DNA from: Pneumocystis sp. 'macacae'
Taxonomy: Eukaryota; Ascomycota; Pneumocystomycetes; Pneumocystales; Pneumocystaceae
DNA length: 64,000 bases
Reading direction: 5' to 3'
Assembly (NCBI GenBank): GCA_018127085.1
Contig: CM030735.1
Coordinates: 124,001 to 188,000 of the forward strand
The position numbers and the translations under genes are program-made. This document shows, one piece after another, positions 1 to 12,720 of the stretch (within the stretch, counting starts at the first letter, position 1; each line of letters starts with the position of its first letter). The notes beneath the pieces are model-generated. The model did not search any database, was not told the DNA's origin, and saw only the letters and a list, made by a program, of their open reading frames with translations.

Positions 1-10
1 AAACCACGAG

Positions 11-26
11 CAGAAGCTTCTCGAAC
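11..26 (+). promoter_or_regulatory. Heat-shock element upstream of SIS1
   Basis: Three 5-bp heat-shock units in alternating orientation, GAA at 13-15, TTC at 18-20 and GAA at 23-25, form the canonical nGAAnnTTCnnGAAn array bound by trimeric Hsf1. It lies about 145 bp before the SIS1 start codon, and SIS1-type Hsp40 genes are classic Hsf1 targets. The motif is read directly; the regulation is inference. Confidence 0.75.
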
Positions 27-55
27 GTTTGTCGTTTATCGGCCGAAGGCCAAAG

Positions 56-63
56 ATATAAAA
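56..63 (+). promoter_or_regulatory. Probable TATA box of SIS1
   Basis: TATAAAAG lies about 30 bp downstream of the heat-shock element and 106 bp before the ATG. HSE plus TATA is the usual architecture of an inducible chaperone promoter. A purine-rich GC-rich leader (about 85-150) follows. Confidence 0.6.
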
Positions 64-168
64 GGCCGACGTCCCGCTCAGGCAGGCAAGAGAAGCCGTC
101 AAGAAGAGGTCGAGAGGAGAGAGCGAGAGGACGGAGAGGCGGGCAGACGGATGGGAAATCAGTAGAAA

Positions 169-1351
169 ATGGTCAAAGATCAGAAGCTTTATCGGTTTCT
201 GGAGATTGGGCCGGATGCAGACGAAAACGCGATCCGGAAGGCGTACCGGAAGCTGGCGCTTAAGTACCATCCGGACAAGAATCCGGCGGGGGCGGAGCGG
301 TTTAAAGGTGCAGGAAGGATGGGCGTTTGGGCGTGTCTGATGTTTTGGCGCAGAAATTAGTCTTGCGTATGAGATCTTGAGTGACCCGAAGCGGCGACAG
401 CTATACGACCAGTATGGGCTGACGGAGGGCCAGCCGCAGCCCGATGCGGGGTTTCCGGGGGGGCCGGGGGGGTTCCATGGGTTTTCGACGCGGATGGGCA
501 ATGGACAGTCGTTTTTCTTTTCAACCGGGGGGCCGGACGGGGGATCGCGGTTTAATCCGTCGTCGGCACACGATGTCTTTGCATCGTTTATGAAGAATTT
601 TGGAAGCAGCTTTGGTGCCGGCGATGCCGACGATTTCAACATGGGGGATATGTCAGGGGGCTTTGGACGCTTCTTCAATATAGGGGGGGGCGGGGGGATG
701 CATGGTGCGCGTATGGGCGATGCTGCAATGAAGCGGGACAGTGCCGCCGAGCGGGAGATTGTTACCAAGCCGCTTCCGCTGACACTCGAAGAGTAAGTGC
801 TGCTTGCCCGGTGTTTTGCACGCGCTGCTTTTTCGTGCCGCGTCTGACCCGTTCGCAGATTATTCAAGGGCACAACCAAGCGTATGAAGATTAAGCGCAA
901 GGTCTGTGCTGGCGGGACGATGCGCCAGGAAGAACGCATTCTCGAGGTCCAGGTCAAGCCCGGCTGGAAACCCGGCACCAAGATCAAGTTTTCCCGAGAA
1001 GGCGATGAAAAGCCCAATGGCACCGTGCAAGATGTACACTTTATCGTCGAGGAAAAGCCGCATCCTCTCTTCAAAAGAATAGGCGATAATCTGATCACCG
1101 ACTTGGAGCTTACATTAGTCGAAGCGCTTACCGGGTTCTCGAAAACCGTTACTACTATCGATGGAAAGCATTTGAAGATTACAAGTACGAATCCAGTACA
1201 GCCGAACCACGAAATATCCTATCCTGGTCATGGCATGCCTCATTCCAAAGATCCTTCTGTACGTGGAGATCTAGTCGTTGTCTGCAAAGTCACCTTCCCG
1301 TTAACCATCTCGCCTGAAAAAAAAGCAGCACTTAAGCAAATATTTACGTAG
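169..1351 (+). CDS. SIS1: Type II (class B) Hsp40/DnaJ co-chaperone, Sis1-like
   Basis: Cytosolic/nuclear J-protein that stimulates Hsp70 and helps disaggregation and translation initiation. Three exons (169-307, 354-792, 859-1351; introns of 46 and 66 nt) join without a frame break into 356 residues, close to yeast Sis1. The J domain is residues 1-68 with HPD at 34-36. A Gly/Phe/Met-rich linker follows (about 70-165), then two C-terminal beta domains from about 180, including the KFSREGDE stretch and LTISPEKK near the end. The DnaJ zinc-finger cysteines are absent, which makes it class B. The first two exons are GC-rich and the last exon drifts to the AT-rich composition of the rest of the window. 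Confidence 0.93.
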
Positions 1352-1561
1352 AATCAGCATGATATACATATATATTATAGCAATCCGATTTCGAATTCCC
1401 ATTAAATATCGTATATATGGCAACTGTGTATAATAAATAGATGTGGTTTTTTCAGCGAAAGAGCAAAAAATTAAATGCTTGGCTGATGTTTTAAATTTTC
1501 ATATTACGCATAAAATGTACATATAAACATTTGAAATACCATATTTAAAATAACAACTCGT

Positions 1562-3340
1562 TCATTTTTCTTTCTTTTTTTCTACCTTTCTCTTCTTTTC
1601 CACACTCTTTGAACCCTTTGTCTCGCTATCCTTTACATCCTTTTTCCTTTTTTTATCTTTTGTTTTCTCAGGGATTATGATATTATCTTGAGCATTTAAT
1701 TCTTTAGGGATCTGAGTAGGCTGTTGTCCGGACGGCAAATTATAATCTACATAAGTAGACTTCCATTCTTCAGGTGTTGTATCGGTAATTCTTCCATATT
1801 TCTAAGAGAATTAAAAAAAATAAAAACAAAAAAGAACAAACATCGAGCTTTCCCTCTTTTTTCAAAATCTTTTTCTTCATACTTTGAGGACCTAAACCCC
1901 ATCTTCGAGGATACGTGTCTCTTTCCATAATACATCGTTTAATTTTCGCCACAACACCATGATCACATGTTGACAATTCTACAGTCGACATTTGAGCAAT
2001 ACCCAAAGCAATTGCTTCACCTTTTGTTGTCATAAGCACAACTTCTTCATTAATTTCAATCCCAGACTCTAAATTTTACATAAGAAACCTTAGAATATAT
2101 AAAAAAACAAACCATAACGAAGTAAACCCGGAATCATCAATTTAGCACCGTAGCAAATAGCATTAACAGCACTATCCTTAACAACAATCCTTTTATAAGA
2201 TACAAGAAGAGATTCTAAAGGACGAATAACTCGTCTTAAATATTTCTCATCTCTTGTATTATCATATTCCCATTGTGCGTCAAGGACTATTACGTTTTAA
2301 ACGAAAAAAAGAAAAAAATAACCAATACCATCATGCATTGTAACCATTCCATCCATTTCAGTTAAACAACCACTTCGAACACGACGAAGTTCTTGCATAT
2401 GAGCACCAACACCTAATAAAAGTCCCATATGCACACTAAAAGAGATTAACATGTGTTCAGTAATTTCCTGAAAAAAATAAAGCACCATAAAGTACGAATA
2501 TATGTCCCTGCTTCACAGCTTACACGGAATACGCCAAGATGGCGGTCATTGTCAAATTCTAACAGTTTAGATTCATGAATAGTACGAATCCGAAGCTGAC
2601 GTTTAACCTAACCAAATGTTAAGAGAATTCACAAAATTATAGAATAACCCACGGCAGAAATAAGAGGAGGACGCTGAAACAAGGCTCCTGTCAACGTTTC
2701 AAGACATTGAGCAAATTTCTTCTCCGAAGACAAAGCATCATGGAACCGAATTACACATACATATTCTTTTCCAGCGCCTTGCTGAGATTTAACCAGACGG
2801 GTTGCCTAAAAATATAAATCAATAAACTTATATAAAAAATATAGTATACCCTATCAATACAAACAATTAAACATCCTTCCTCACTTAATACTCAAGTTAA
2901 AATTCTATTCAAAAGCAATACCTGTTACTTTAGGATCTAATGCTATAAAGAAATTAAAGAGAAGAATAAAAATAAAAAAGAACTGTTTACTTCCAGAATG
3001 ACCTGTTTTTTCACAGCGTAAAATTCGTTTAATCCAAGCAACAACCTAAGAAACAGAAATATCAAAAAGTATTCTTTTTAAAAAAAAACTAAAATACCTC
3101 ATGAGATGATGGATTCGCTGGTTTATCAAGATTAATAACGCCAGAACTTATATATGACTTAATATCTCGTTTTAACGGCGATGATCCATGAGGGATCGGG
3201 GTATAATGACCCGTTCGAACTATCAGTTTATCATAGTTTTTCAGCAAAAGAGGCCACGTAGAAGCATCTGCATTTCCAGAAATATTTTCAGGTTTAATAA
3301 AATAATCTGTATTCTTTTGTATTTCTACAACAGAATCCAT
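1562..3340 (-). CDS. CBF5: H/ACA snoRNP pseudouridine synthase Cbf5 (dyskerin)
   Basis: Catalytic subunit of box H/ACA RNPs; it isomerises uridines in rRNA and snRNA in the nucleolus. From the start at 3340 the N-terminus reads [18 protein letters not shown], followed by [20 protein letters not shown]. The catalytic-loop motif is GHSGTLDPKVTG with its Asp. The TruB core ([16 protein letters not shown]) and the PUA part ending in [10 protein letters not shown] follow. Several short introns were followed by eye. The last exon gives [14 protein letters not shown] and then a Lys/Glu-rich tail ending KKKEK, the KKE/D nucleolar tail typical of fungal Cbf5. Methionines upstream of 3340 are not homologous. 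The gene is on the same strand as SEC15, 205 bp downstream of it. Confidence 0.92.
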
Positions 3341-3544
3341 ACCTAGAATCCAAAATATTATAGTGGTAGACGATATAAATCGCAAATTCTTAATAGATAC
3401 GAAACATATATTAAAGGTAAAAAACAATGACAAATACAATATATATATATAACAATTAAACACTTTTCGATTAATAAATAAAAGAATAGACAAAATTAAA
3501 TGATTTTCAATTTTGTTTTGTAAAATATAAAATAAACTTAGAAA

Positions 3545-6500
3545 TCAAAACCGTTGACTGCGAAGCAAACTAATAGTATTTTCTGCAGACTTAATTTTCG
3601 AAAACCTTCTCTCATCTACATGTTTGTTTGTTTCAATTATAATAATCCTAATAGCAAAAATTAACAAACAGAATAAAAATATAAGAAAAAATACTTTTCA
3701 AGAAGAGTAATAGCAGCTTGAGGCTTAATACGACTATATTTCTTAAACTGTACATCAGTGCTAAGATACTCTTCAGGCGTTTCTGACATAAGAAAATTAA
3801 GAGTTTGTCGTTGTTCCAAAAAGATATCTGCATAAGAAATACTTGGATCACCAAGACTATCAACAAATTTCTCTAAATACTGCAAATCTATATCAAGATT
3901 GTAAATAAAGTTTTCGTTAATTTTCTTAGAATTTTTATTTAATAATATTTGCTAAAAACATAAAACAAAAGAAAATGAAAAAACGATTTACCATGACAGA
4001 AGACGCAAAATGATCCAATGTCTGAAAATATACAAATGTTTTTATAGAATGCGGAAGATTATGTAAAGTAGAACTCATAACAGTTGTTAAATACGAAACC
4101 ATTTCAAGCAAATATGAACTTGGTTCTGTTTGTTTTACTATAGCTTGACTTCTCAACCGTTAGAACAGTAAAATCACATCAAATACTTACCGATCGTAAT
4201 CTACAATTTCTAAAAAATCATCTATTTTTGAATTAACCAACTCTAAAACACAATATTAGTCATATAAAACAAAAATTATTCATATACCGAATATCCGTTT
4301 TTCAGCGTCCTTAATTGCATCACGAAACTCTGATTTAGCCCTTAATTTTAAATTCCTAGTTTTTCCTGATGTTTGTATTTCCAACAATAAAGAATCAAGT
4401 TCATCACAAGCACTTTCAAAATGTTCAAGATTAATTATGATTTGTACTACTTGTGCCAAATTATTCGATTTTAATCTTTCAATCAATTTCTTCTTAACGT
4501 GGCTAACCAAAAGTTCATCTAAAATCTATTTTTTACAAATAAGCAGATAAATATAAATACATGTTTAAGAAAAACCTGTTTTAAAATATCGTCAATATCA
4601 TGACAACGATTATAGTATCCTTCTGCAAATTTATAATACTGATTTACAAAATTCCGAATGTCCACACAACATAAGGGGTATATTTGAGAAAACGGAAGTG
4701 TAATAGGGAACCTATCTTAAATAATTATCACGATTATTATATATGAAAACAACTTTATAGTATCCAACGATTCATTAGGTTTGTACCAACTAACATTCAA
4801 TACTTTTTGATAATCCTCCATATTATTAATCACGATAGGCATATAATCGTCATCTGCAACAATCTGCTCAAAATCTTTACTAAATTGTGCTTTTAATAAT
4901 CTCGAATAAGTTTCAAACAAACTTAAAGAAAAGTTATATAGCTTTTTCATTGAATAATCATATGTCTAAAAATATTAGTCTCAAAGAAATAGTAAATTTT
5001 AGATTATAATAATACCTCAATGGCTTGTATAAATAATAAAACAACCGACTTTATATCTTGAATTAATTGAGGGTCATCAATGTCTTTAATACTATTTGAA
5101 ATACTTTCAATTAATTTTCCGGACAAAGAGTCCCACAGAGAGTCAATCTATATGTGTGAGACAATGAAAAAGCCATAGTTATAAAAAAAAAATTGCCTCA
5201 TCTAAAGATCGAAGAGTATCTAGTTTATTCAAAGTAGTCTTTTCTATGATAATAAATCCAGCGACATCTTGAAGCAATCGGTAAATAGGAGTTATATCCT
5301 TATTCTGAATAAGTGTTGAGTTCGGAATCAATAGATCTTTTTGCATTCTGCGATCATTTTCGTAACTCATTCGAAACTCATCGTGAAGTCCAAGTTCATC
5401 ATAAATATGAAGGCACTCAAATAAACACGTAAAATCAATATCAATCTGATCATTGCATGTGACATCAACTAAATATCCTTAATAAGTGTCTCGACCATAT
5501 TCCTATTATTTTACAATCATCTCGTTCATTTAATACCCATTCTACAGGTGAATTAAATTCACAAGATTGCAAACGTGGATCCTCTTTAATTTTCAAATTC
5601 CATACTCTTTGCCTCTCAAGAGTTTTTTGAAATACCAGTTCACCTACTTTGCTCGAACTTGTGCGCAGGCTATAATGTCCATCAATACATAACAGAAACA
5701 CGATAAACATACACTAGGAGCCATTCTCTGAGATTTTCCATTACCGCCTCCTTAATTTTATCCTTCATGTATGGAATCGAATCCCCTAAACAATGTTAAC
5801 ATATCTAAACAATGTATACAATTTTTGAGAACATACGTATATTTTGTGCAAAACGAAATTGTAATACATCTTTTAAATGAATAGTCTGAAGTTCCTCAAG
5901 AGACTAAATTCAATCTTAATACACTTTATAAAAAAACAAAAAAAACAACTCTCAGAGCACGATAAAATTCCCTATTTTCAATCCACTCATGAATTTTGTT
6001 GACTAAACGAAGCACTTTCAGACATGTACGAATAGTATCAGATATTTCATTGATAATTTGATTAACCTGGCGTGCATCAACCAGAACACGCTTCTAAATT
6101 GTTATCAGAAACATAAACCAAGTCTGGTACTGTTGTAAATCAGTACTAAGCATACACTAACACACCTTTGCAGCTAAATCACCACCGTTTCTCTGAATAT
6201 CCCGATTCAAACTAAACAACTGTTCTATAAGCATAAACACACCATGACGCGCACTCAAAAGCTGATCGATAGAGTTAATGAATTCCTGACGTACATAAGG
6301 CACTCATTAATATGTAAACTATCAACCTGATGATGCTCCAGACACGTATTCTCAACTTCCTTACGCTTTTTCTGTGCCCACTGAGTCCATAAATCCACCA
6401 ACCCATCCTCAGTTCCTGACTCAAATGCTTTCTTCAAAACAGGTACGAATACTTCTACATGATTATTTTCCAAAGAACTATGCTGAATTATCTAAGAACA

Positions 6501-6675
6501 ATAAGTATATATTTGTATGTTTTTTATGGTTTTCTTGAGAGTTCTAATTGTTTTAACATTATCATCCAATTATAGATTTCATTTTTTACTCATTTTCCAT
6601 AAAAACATAAGATTAACATACCTCTTCCATAAAATGCGCATCTTTTAAGTCATTAGCAGTCAGATCGTTCACCAT
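3545..6675 (-). CDS. SEC15: Exocyst complex subunit Sec15
   Basis: Rab-effector subunit of the octameric exocyst, which tethers secretory vesicles to the plasma membrane. The start at 6675 gives MVNDLTANDLKDAHFMEE, then an intron of about 140 nt. Recognisable blocks are EFINSIDQLLSARHGVFMLIEQLFSLNRDIQ, shown here only by its edges (EFINSIDQ to LNRDIQ), then RVLVDARQVNQIINEI, KVLRLVNKIHEWIENREFYR, LRTLEELQTIHLKDVLQF and IPYMKDKIKEAVMENLREWL. These are characteristic of Sec15 and not of Sec6 or Exo70. The C-terminal CORVET-like helical half has many introns and ends SAENTISLLRSQRF. The coding region is broken into a dozen or more short exons. Total length is near the family's usual 750-800 residues, but I did not resolve every junction. 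Confidence 0.85.
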
Positions 6676-6877
6676 CTGTATTTTTTAATAACTCATTTAT
6701 AATAAACCATTATATTAACCTAACCGTTATAGCAGCACTAACACTCGGACACGCACAAGACCGTCCGTTGGGTTTCTTAAAAATAATTTTTGATGCTTTT
6801 TGGTTTCTTTAACCTTCTTTTTCTTCACACTGCCTCTTCCAAGCAACTCTGGATCCGCCTCTGCACAGTCGTCGGTG

Positions 6878-8557
6878 ATGAGCACAACTACGCCTGAAGC
6901 AACTTTTACTTATGAGCTGCTTGACCGTACGTCTGGCGATATACCTGATACATGTTTGCTTAATGAACCGCGAAAACACCTTCATGTTGTCTACGAACTT
7001 GCTGTGCAGTCTTCTGCATCCCTTATTCTTTCTGTTTTTGGCTCAGTTTTAACAGGATTTATGCTCAATTTTGTCCAGGTAAGCAATAAAAACAAACATC
7101 ATAAAGGGAGAAAGCGAATTTAAAAATTTAATGCCCTTTCATGACTTTTCTATTTGCTGTTTGTGCGTCATTTGACCTCTTAGAAATTTCCTATCTTTCA
7201 AAATTATCCTTCACTCTTTATCCTTATTCCAATCCTCCTGAATCTTATTGGATGTTTAGAAATGAATCTAACATCAAGACTTAGCACACTCGTATATATT
7301 CTTCTCAGTAATACACTTAATAATAAGTACAGGCAAATATGGATCTGCTTAATACACACGATGCACGGCGCACAATTATATCAAAACAACTTATTTTATT
7401 ACAAGTGCAAACAATAACAGTTGGAACTATATCAGGACTTGTAGCATTTTTGTTCAGTTATATCCATGAATCATACAATAAACCTCAAAATATCTCCCTA
7501 TTACAGCACCAAACACACAATCAATTCCTTAAACTTTTCATACTTATTTCTACTTCTGTAGCAACAGGCTGCATTTCATCAGTAGTTCTTGGTGCATTGG
7601 TTTCTTTACTCGTTATTTTCTCTTTACAATTCAATGTAAATCCAGGTACATAACCTCTTCTTTTTATAAATTGATATAGATAAATAGATAACATTCTGAC
7701 ACCCATTGTGTCATCATTTGGCGATTTAATCTCAATAAGCACATTCTCTATACTTTCAACTATTTTTGTCTCATTATTTCGTCTTTATTCACTCGTTATT
7801 TTTATCATTTTAGTCATCGCCATATTTTTCTTCATTATTACCCGCCTTAACGAGACTCAACTCAACCAAATAGCACTCAGTACATGGATTCCTCTTTTCA
7901 TATCACTTCTAATCACTAGGTATATTCATATAAACATATCTGTACACTCAGCTTATTTTTACAGTGGTTCAGGTATTTTATTCGAAAACTACGTCTACCG
8001 ATACCATGCAATTGCTTTCATGTTGCCTATTTGCCAGGGACTAAACGGTATTGTATCCTATTTACTATCGATATAATTACTCACAACTTATATTAGGAAA
8101 CATCGGCTGCATTTATGCTTCACGTATCAGCACTGCTTTGCAAATGAAAAACACAAAATATAAGGAAATTAAATGGACCATCATAATAACACTTTTTTGC
8201 ATCAACCTGCTTTTTCAAACAGCGTTCCTTCTTACTATCTATAAAATGAAAATCTTATTTCTTACGTTAACTTTTATCATAATTTATCAATTAATATCAG
8301 GATGTGTGGTAAGTCCAAAAATGCAAATATTCTGTATAAACACAATATTCACACTATAGGTTATTGCTTCTTTGCTCCTCGGAGAAATCCTAATGCATCT
8401 ATGTTGGAAATATAATTTCGACCCCGACATTCATGCATTCCCTATTCTTTCTTCGGTTCAACCATACCTCAATTTTTTCTTACTAATTCAATCAAAGCTC
8501 TTAGACTTCATTGCAACATTCAGTCTGGTTTTTTGTTTCCGGTTATCTATGTCTTGA
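6878..8557 (+). CDS. SLC41/MgtE-family divalent cation (Mg2+) transporter
   Basis: Polytopic membrane transporter of the MgtE integral-membrane type found in SLC41A proteins; the likely substrate is Mg2+. The first in-frame ATG is 6878 (MSTTTPEATFTYELLD). Two MgtE repeats are visible. The first holds NLIGCLEMNLTSRLSTL, followed after an intron by ANMDLLNTHDARR. The second holds the matching LNGNIGCIYASRISTALQ. Each is followed by hydrophobic helices, and acidic membrane residues recur in NPDNILTPIVSSFGDLIS and PILSSLLDFIATFSL. Six or so introns of about 40-55 nt were checked for phase. Introns such as 7290-7333 and the one before NILTP carry clear GT...AG ends. It is transcribed away from SEC15 across a 200-bp promoter. 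Confidence 0.85.
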
Positions 8558-9607
8558 TGTATATTTTTTACGCCTCTCATTAGGTCATATTTCTATACCA
8601 TGTCTTTCCATGTATTATATATATGTATCCAGCATCTATATGCTATTGTTATCTTTTCTCTAGTATTATTTTGGTTATATACAGAAAAATACCAACTATA
8701 TGCATCAGAACACATATCCCCCCGAGTACTTATATACCATACCCTAATACAATCGTACACGACTGTATCGGATCGTACGTGACCGATTTAATTTTAAGAC
8801 CTAATTTATATACTTAATACTTCAATAAGCATACCAGTACACTGGTGTAAAGCACTATTCCAAAACCCTTAAATACATACTCATGAATACCATTGAACCA
8901 CTCCTTCTACGCCTTTTTAACTGTTAACTTGCTGAAATACCAATTTCAAGGAAATGTTCTGTCTAGACAGACATTGCTTTATATAGACATCTTATCAAAA
9001 CCATTATTGCTTAAAACATTTCATTCTACTCAAACGACCAATCAATGCACTACATTCTTCCGGTCTCATTCCTCATTCATCGTACTCGCCAGCATACCCC
9101 TACAAAATGCAGTGTTTTATCGACAAAAAAGTCAGTCCATAATCCATTGCTGTACAGACAAGTTACCTAACACAGTAATTCAAGCCATTTTTGGGATATT
9201 CAAGAACATTTGATCATTCACAATGTCAAGGAACCCCTATAAAGATTTCGAGAATCAGTCATCTATGAATCCAAATACGGAAGACCACATGGGTTTCCTG
9301 CACGTTGATTGGCCAGTCCTTATACTTGCAGCGTAAGATTCGAAAACTAACTCGTTTCCCCCTAAAGAAATCACGCATTAACCCCTTCAATGCTGCATAG
9401 CAGTAAACATATGATCTATATTCTTGACTGGTTCAATTATAAATAAGAACGGGGACTCCCCCCTAAAGAATGACGTTGAAAACACTGGCCACAGGGGAGT
9501 GGATGACGGTGTATGAGGTAGGCAGGGGAGGAGAAAGGACACATAAAAGGTGATCAAAAGGGAGTGTAAGGTGTAATAAGGCGGTGTAACGTAAGTTGAA
9601 AGCTGGA
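8558..9607. other. Intergenic region before MEI2
   Basis: About 1 kb with no supported gene. The left two thirds is AT-rich with scattered short reading frames that resemble nothing. The right third (9230-9530) holds repeated CCCCT/AGGGG motifs, an ATTGG (CCAAT) box near 9318 and a TATAAATA-like box at 9438-9446, so it looks like the MEI2 promoter. Confidence 0.6.
9234..9528. promoter_or_regulatory. Cluster of CCCCT (STRE-like) elements
   Basis: CCCCT occurs at 9234-9238, 9359-9363, 9382-9386 and 9460-9464, and AGGGG at about 9493-9497 and 9524-9528. The copies at 9359 and 9460 sit in a longer shared word, CCCCCTAAAGAA. STREs are bound by Msn2/4-type C2H2 zinc-finger proteins in budding yeast and by Rst2 in fission yeast, where they link nutrient stress to sexual differentiation. 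The binding here is inferred. Confidence 0.5.
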
Positions 9608-12550
9608 ATGTATGCTTCAGAGGAGAGGACATTAGAAACAGTGCAAGAGCCTGTGTCGCCAGAACAGGGACTGGGAGATGAGTTCCATGGAGATGCATAT
9701 GAAGAGAGCAATGCTAGCATTGACGAGACAAAATTCTCAGTCCGAGAACTTGACAGCAGTCCACTTCGAAGTTCAGTAACGCAATACTCGGACGCATTTA
9801 GTCACAAAGGTCAAGATCTCGAAGAGCTGGGAGCAATCCCATCAACACTGTTTGATTCGCCAACGTCTAAGGATGAGATTGTGACGGGAGGAGAAGACCA
9901 CCCAACGCTTAAACGTGCTCACAGTGGTCGACTATCCGCCAACTCGTTGAGTACAAAGTCTCCGAAAATATGGCAAGATTCATCACCAGGTTGGTGGAAA
10001 TTTATACACGTGCATTCGCGTGCATATTTTTTCAAAGATGAATTAATCTATGGTAAACAGCTTTACAACCATTTTACACCACCGTCAACCGTATTGGAAC
10101 ACGACCTGCGTACACAAAACCAGCTATCGATAAGGATGTATTGAAAAATACTAAAACATTAACGGAACATATTAGCCAACCAACAGGATTTTCCACAACA
10201 CAACATTGTCATGAATCTAGTTCAAATGATTTCGAGAAGAACCAGGAAACAGATAAGCCGGTCAAATTGTTCGAGTACCCATTTGCAGAGTCATTGGGAT
10301 CATATACAAAACACAAGCCAATGCAAGAGAGTATGACTAATAGTTTATCTAATTCTTATCCCGGGAAATGGGTGTCCATTCCAAGTCATTATCTTCAAGT
10401 TACAAATTTTCCAAAAACAATTGAAACATGGATGCTGAAAGAAATTTTTGAAGTATATAGATCTTTGAAATCCAGTCGTTAATTTACTAAGAATTTTAGA
10501 AGTTTGGAGATATACAGGGGATATTTGCAAAAAACCTTCGCAAAGACGGATCTGTTATTGTTGGATTTTACGATGTTCGTGATTGTATTAAAATTCAAAA
10601 ACAACTGCGTCATTACCAGTTTTTTAATGGTCGTTATCTAGAAGCGCAATTTTGTTCCAAAGCTGCATTGATATCGGTAAGCATTTCCATTATATATGTA
10701 CATATATACATTTGTTAATCCTAATTCCTGCATTAGATGTTTAAAGAAGATTCTATGCTTCCATTTCTTTTAGAAAATGAAGGTGAAATCCTTATATCTT
10801 TTCAAGGTCCTGGAGATATATCCAAAACTGTTTTATTTAATCTTTTATCTTCATATGGAGATATTCGTACAATCAAGTCCCTTGCAGCTGTAAAAAAAGC
10901 AATCATTTGTGAATATTTTGATATTAGAGATGCAGTTTTAGCTATGAAAGAGTTGAATGGTCGGATAATTCAAGTAAGCCGTAGAAAATCCGTCGCAATC
11001 ACGTATATTAATTTTACCTTATAGGATAATAAGCTTCATGTTACATTTTATGAATCAGGTTTTATTTCTTGGAAAGTAGTGTCTGATGAATTACAACATT
11101 TACAAAATGAAAATACTGTATTAGATCAGTTTAAATCTTTGGATATTTCAGAAAGAAAATTGAATAACATTACGAATGAATATTCACTGAATCATCATGG
11201 ATCAACCAATACGGAGTTACATTCTAAGTTTCCGCCTTTGGGGTTTTTTTCAAATAAGAAAAATTCTATTGTGTCTATTATGGATAGACCTGGTTCAGTA
11301 CCATCATATTATTCTTTTCATGATGAAAAATCGCCTTATACAGCGCGAGCACTTAGTCCATCTGATGAGGTAGATTATTGCAAGTGTAATATAAGAAAAC
11401 CTGTTTCTATTCAAACCAATAATAACCCTTACATTTATTTAGAGGATCAATTTTCGAATACAGACAATTATGTAGATTCACCTGTAGAAGAATCTTTTGA
11501 TGAAACTAAAGTTAAATCATATAATCCTACATTTATTCCAGGCAGTGCTCCAAGTCAACGTCGTATATATTCAGTGAATATGAAACGCAATATTACTGAT
11601 GATGGCGTTTGGATAGACAATTTTCCATCTATGACTGAACATTTACCTCTTAATTTAAAATATTCTTTTGATGCTTTAAAAGCAGTCAATAATACTGTTC
11701 CTGGAGTAAATTTGATTATGGAAAAAAACAAGGTGGATTATGATCGAATCACTCGAGGATTGGATATGCGTACAACTATTATGATTAAAAATATACCAAA
11801 CAAATTCACACAGGTAATTTTTAATATACATTTGTGTGTTATTTATACGTTAATAGCAAATGTTGCAAGAATACATTGATGCAACAAATTCAAAAACCTA
11901 TGATTTCCTTTATTTAAGAATAGACTTTAGGAATCGTTGTAACGTTGGTTCGTTTTTACTTTTTTCCTTTTCCATTAATAAATTAATTCATTCAAGGTTA
12001 TGCTTTTGTAAATTTTATTGATCCTATTTCTATTATTACTTTTGGTCAGGCTCGTGTTGGAACAAAATGGTAATAAATTAAGCATATTCGTAATCCGATT
12101 ATATATTGTATATTAATGTTTTTTAGGAATCGTTTTCATTCAGATAAAATTTGTGATATTTCATACGCTAATATGTATGTCTACATATTTTTGTATTTTT
12201 AAAATTTATTCTATTAGTCAGGGGAAAGAATGTCTTATTGAAAAATTTCGTAATTCTTGTGTAATGGATGAGGATCCATCCTATCGTCCTAAAATTTTTA
12301 TTTCTCATGGTCCAGCAACAGGAGAGGAACAGGAGTATTAAATCTAAATATAATAAAACATATTTACCAGCATTTTTTTAGATTTCCTGCTCCCAATAAT
12401 CCAAGGAGAAAATTGAGGTCTATTGTAAGCGCTCAACAATTCGGTACATTTTTTTCAATATATTTCATGTTACTCATAAATTTAGGGCTTTTTCCTCCTG
12501 TTGGATCGAGAACGCCTTGGAGTATACGCGAAGAACATGCATTTATATAA
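9608..12550 (+). CDS. MEI2: Mei2-like RNA-binding meiosis regulator
   Basis: RRM protein that in fission yeast switches cells into meiosis by sequestering mRNA-decay factors. The start is ATG 9608 (MYASEERTLETVQ). Exon 1 runs to 9989; the 71-nt intron 9990-10060 restores frame. An N-terminal RRM follows (NFPKTIETWMLKEIFEKFGDIQGIF), then a second (EILISFQGPGDISKTVLFNLL, ending at the NGRIIQ/DNKLHVTFYESG junction). After a low-complexity linker comes the diagnostic Mei2 C-terminal RRM: DMRTTIMIKNIPNKFTQ, EYIDATNSKTYDFLYLRIDF, GYAFVNFIDP, RFHSDKICDISYANIQGKE. It ends PVGSRTPWSIREEHAFI, also typical. The C-terminal RRM alone is split by at least four introns. It is convergent with CDC123. Confidence 0.9.
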
Positions 12551-12720
12551 TTTTTAAAAATACTATTTATTTTAACATTTTAGTTCTAAAATTTTGTAAT
12601 TTTTTCTTGATATTGGAACATGAAATTATTTTTTTTATATATTTGGTTTGGCGTGTTTATGCATTTCTGTAATAATGGATATAATGATCAATATTAAATA
12701 TTTACAAATGTATAAAGAGA

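Noticed and set aside
3341..3493. Longer N-terminus for CBF5 from 3493
   Set aside because: The extra residues are hydrophobic and unlike any Cbf5; the start at 3340 gives the normal family N-terminus.
7521..7742. 73-residue minus-strand frame inside the SLC41-type gene
   Set aside because: Shadow of the membrane-segment exons on the other strand.
8893..9213. 106-residue plus-strand frame between the SLC41 gene and MEI2
   Set aside because: No recognisable domain, no spliced partner, and composition like noncoding AT-rich sequence; kept as intergenic.
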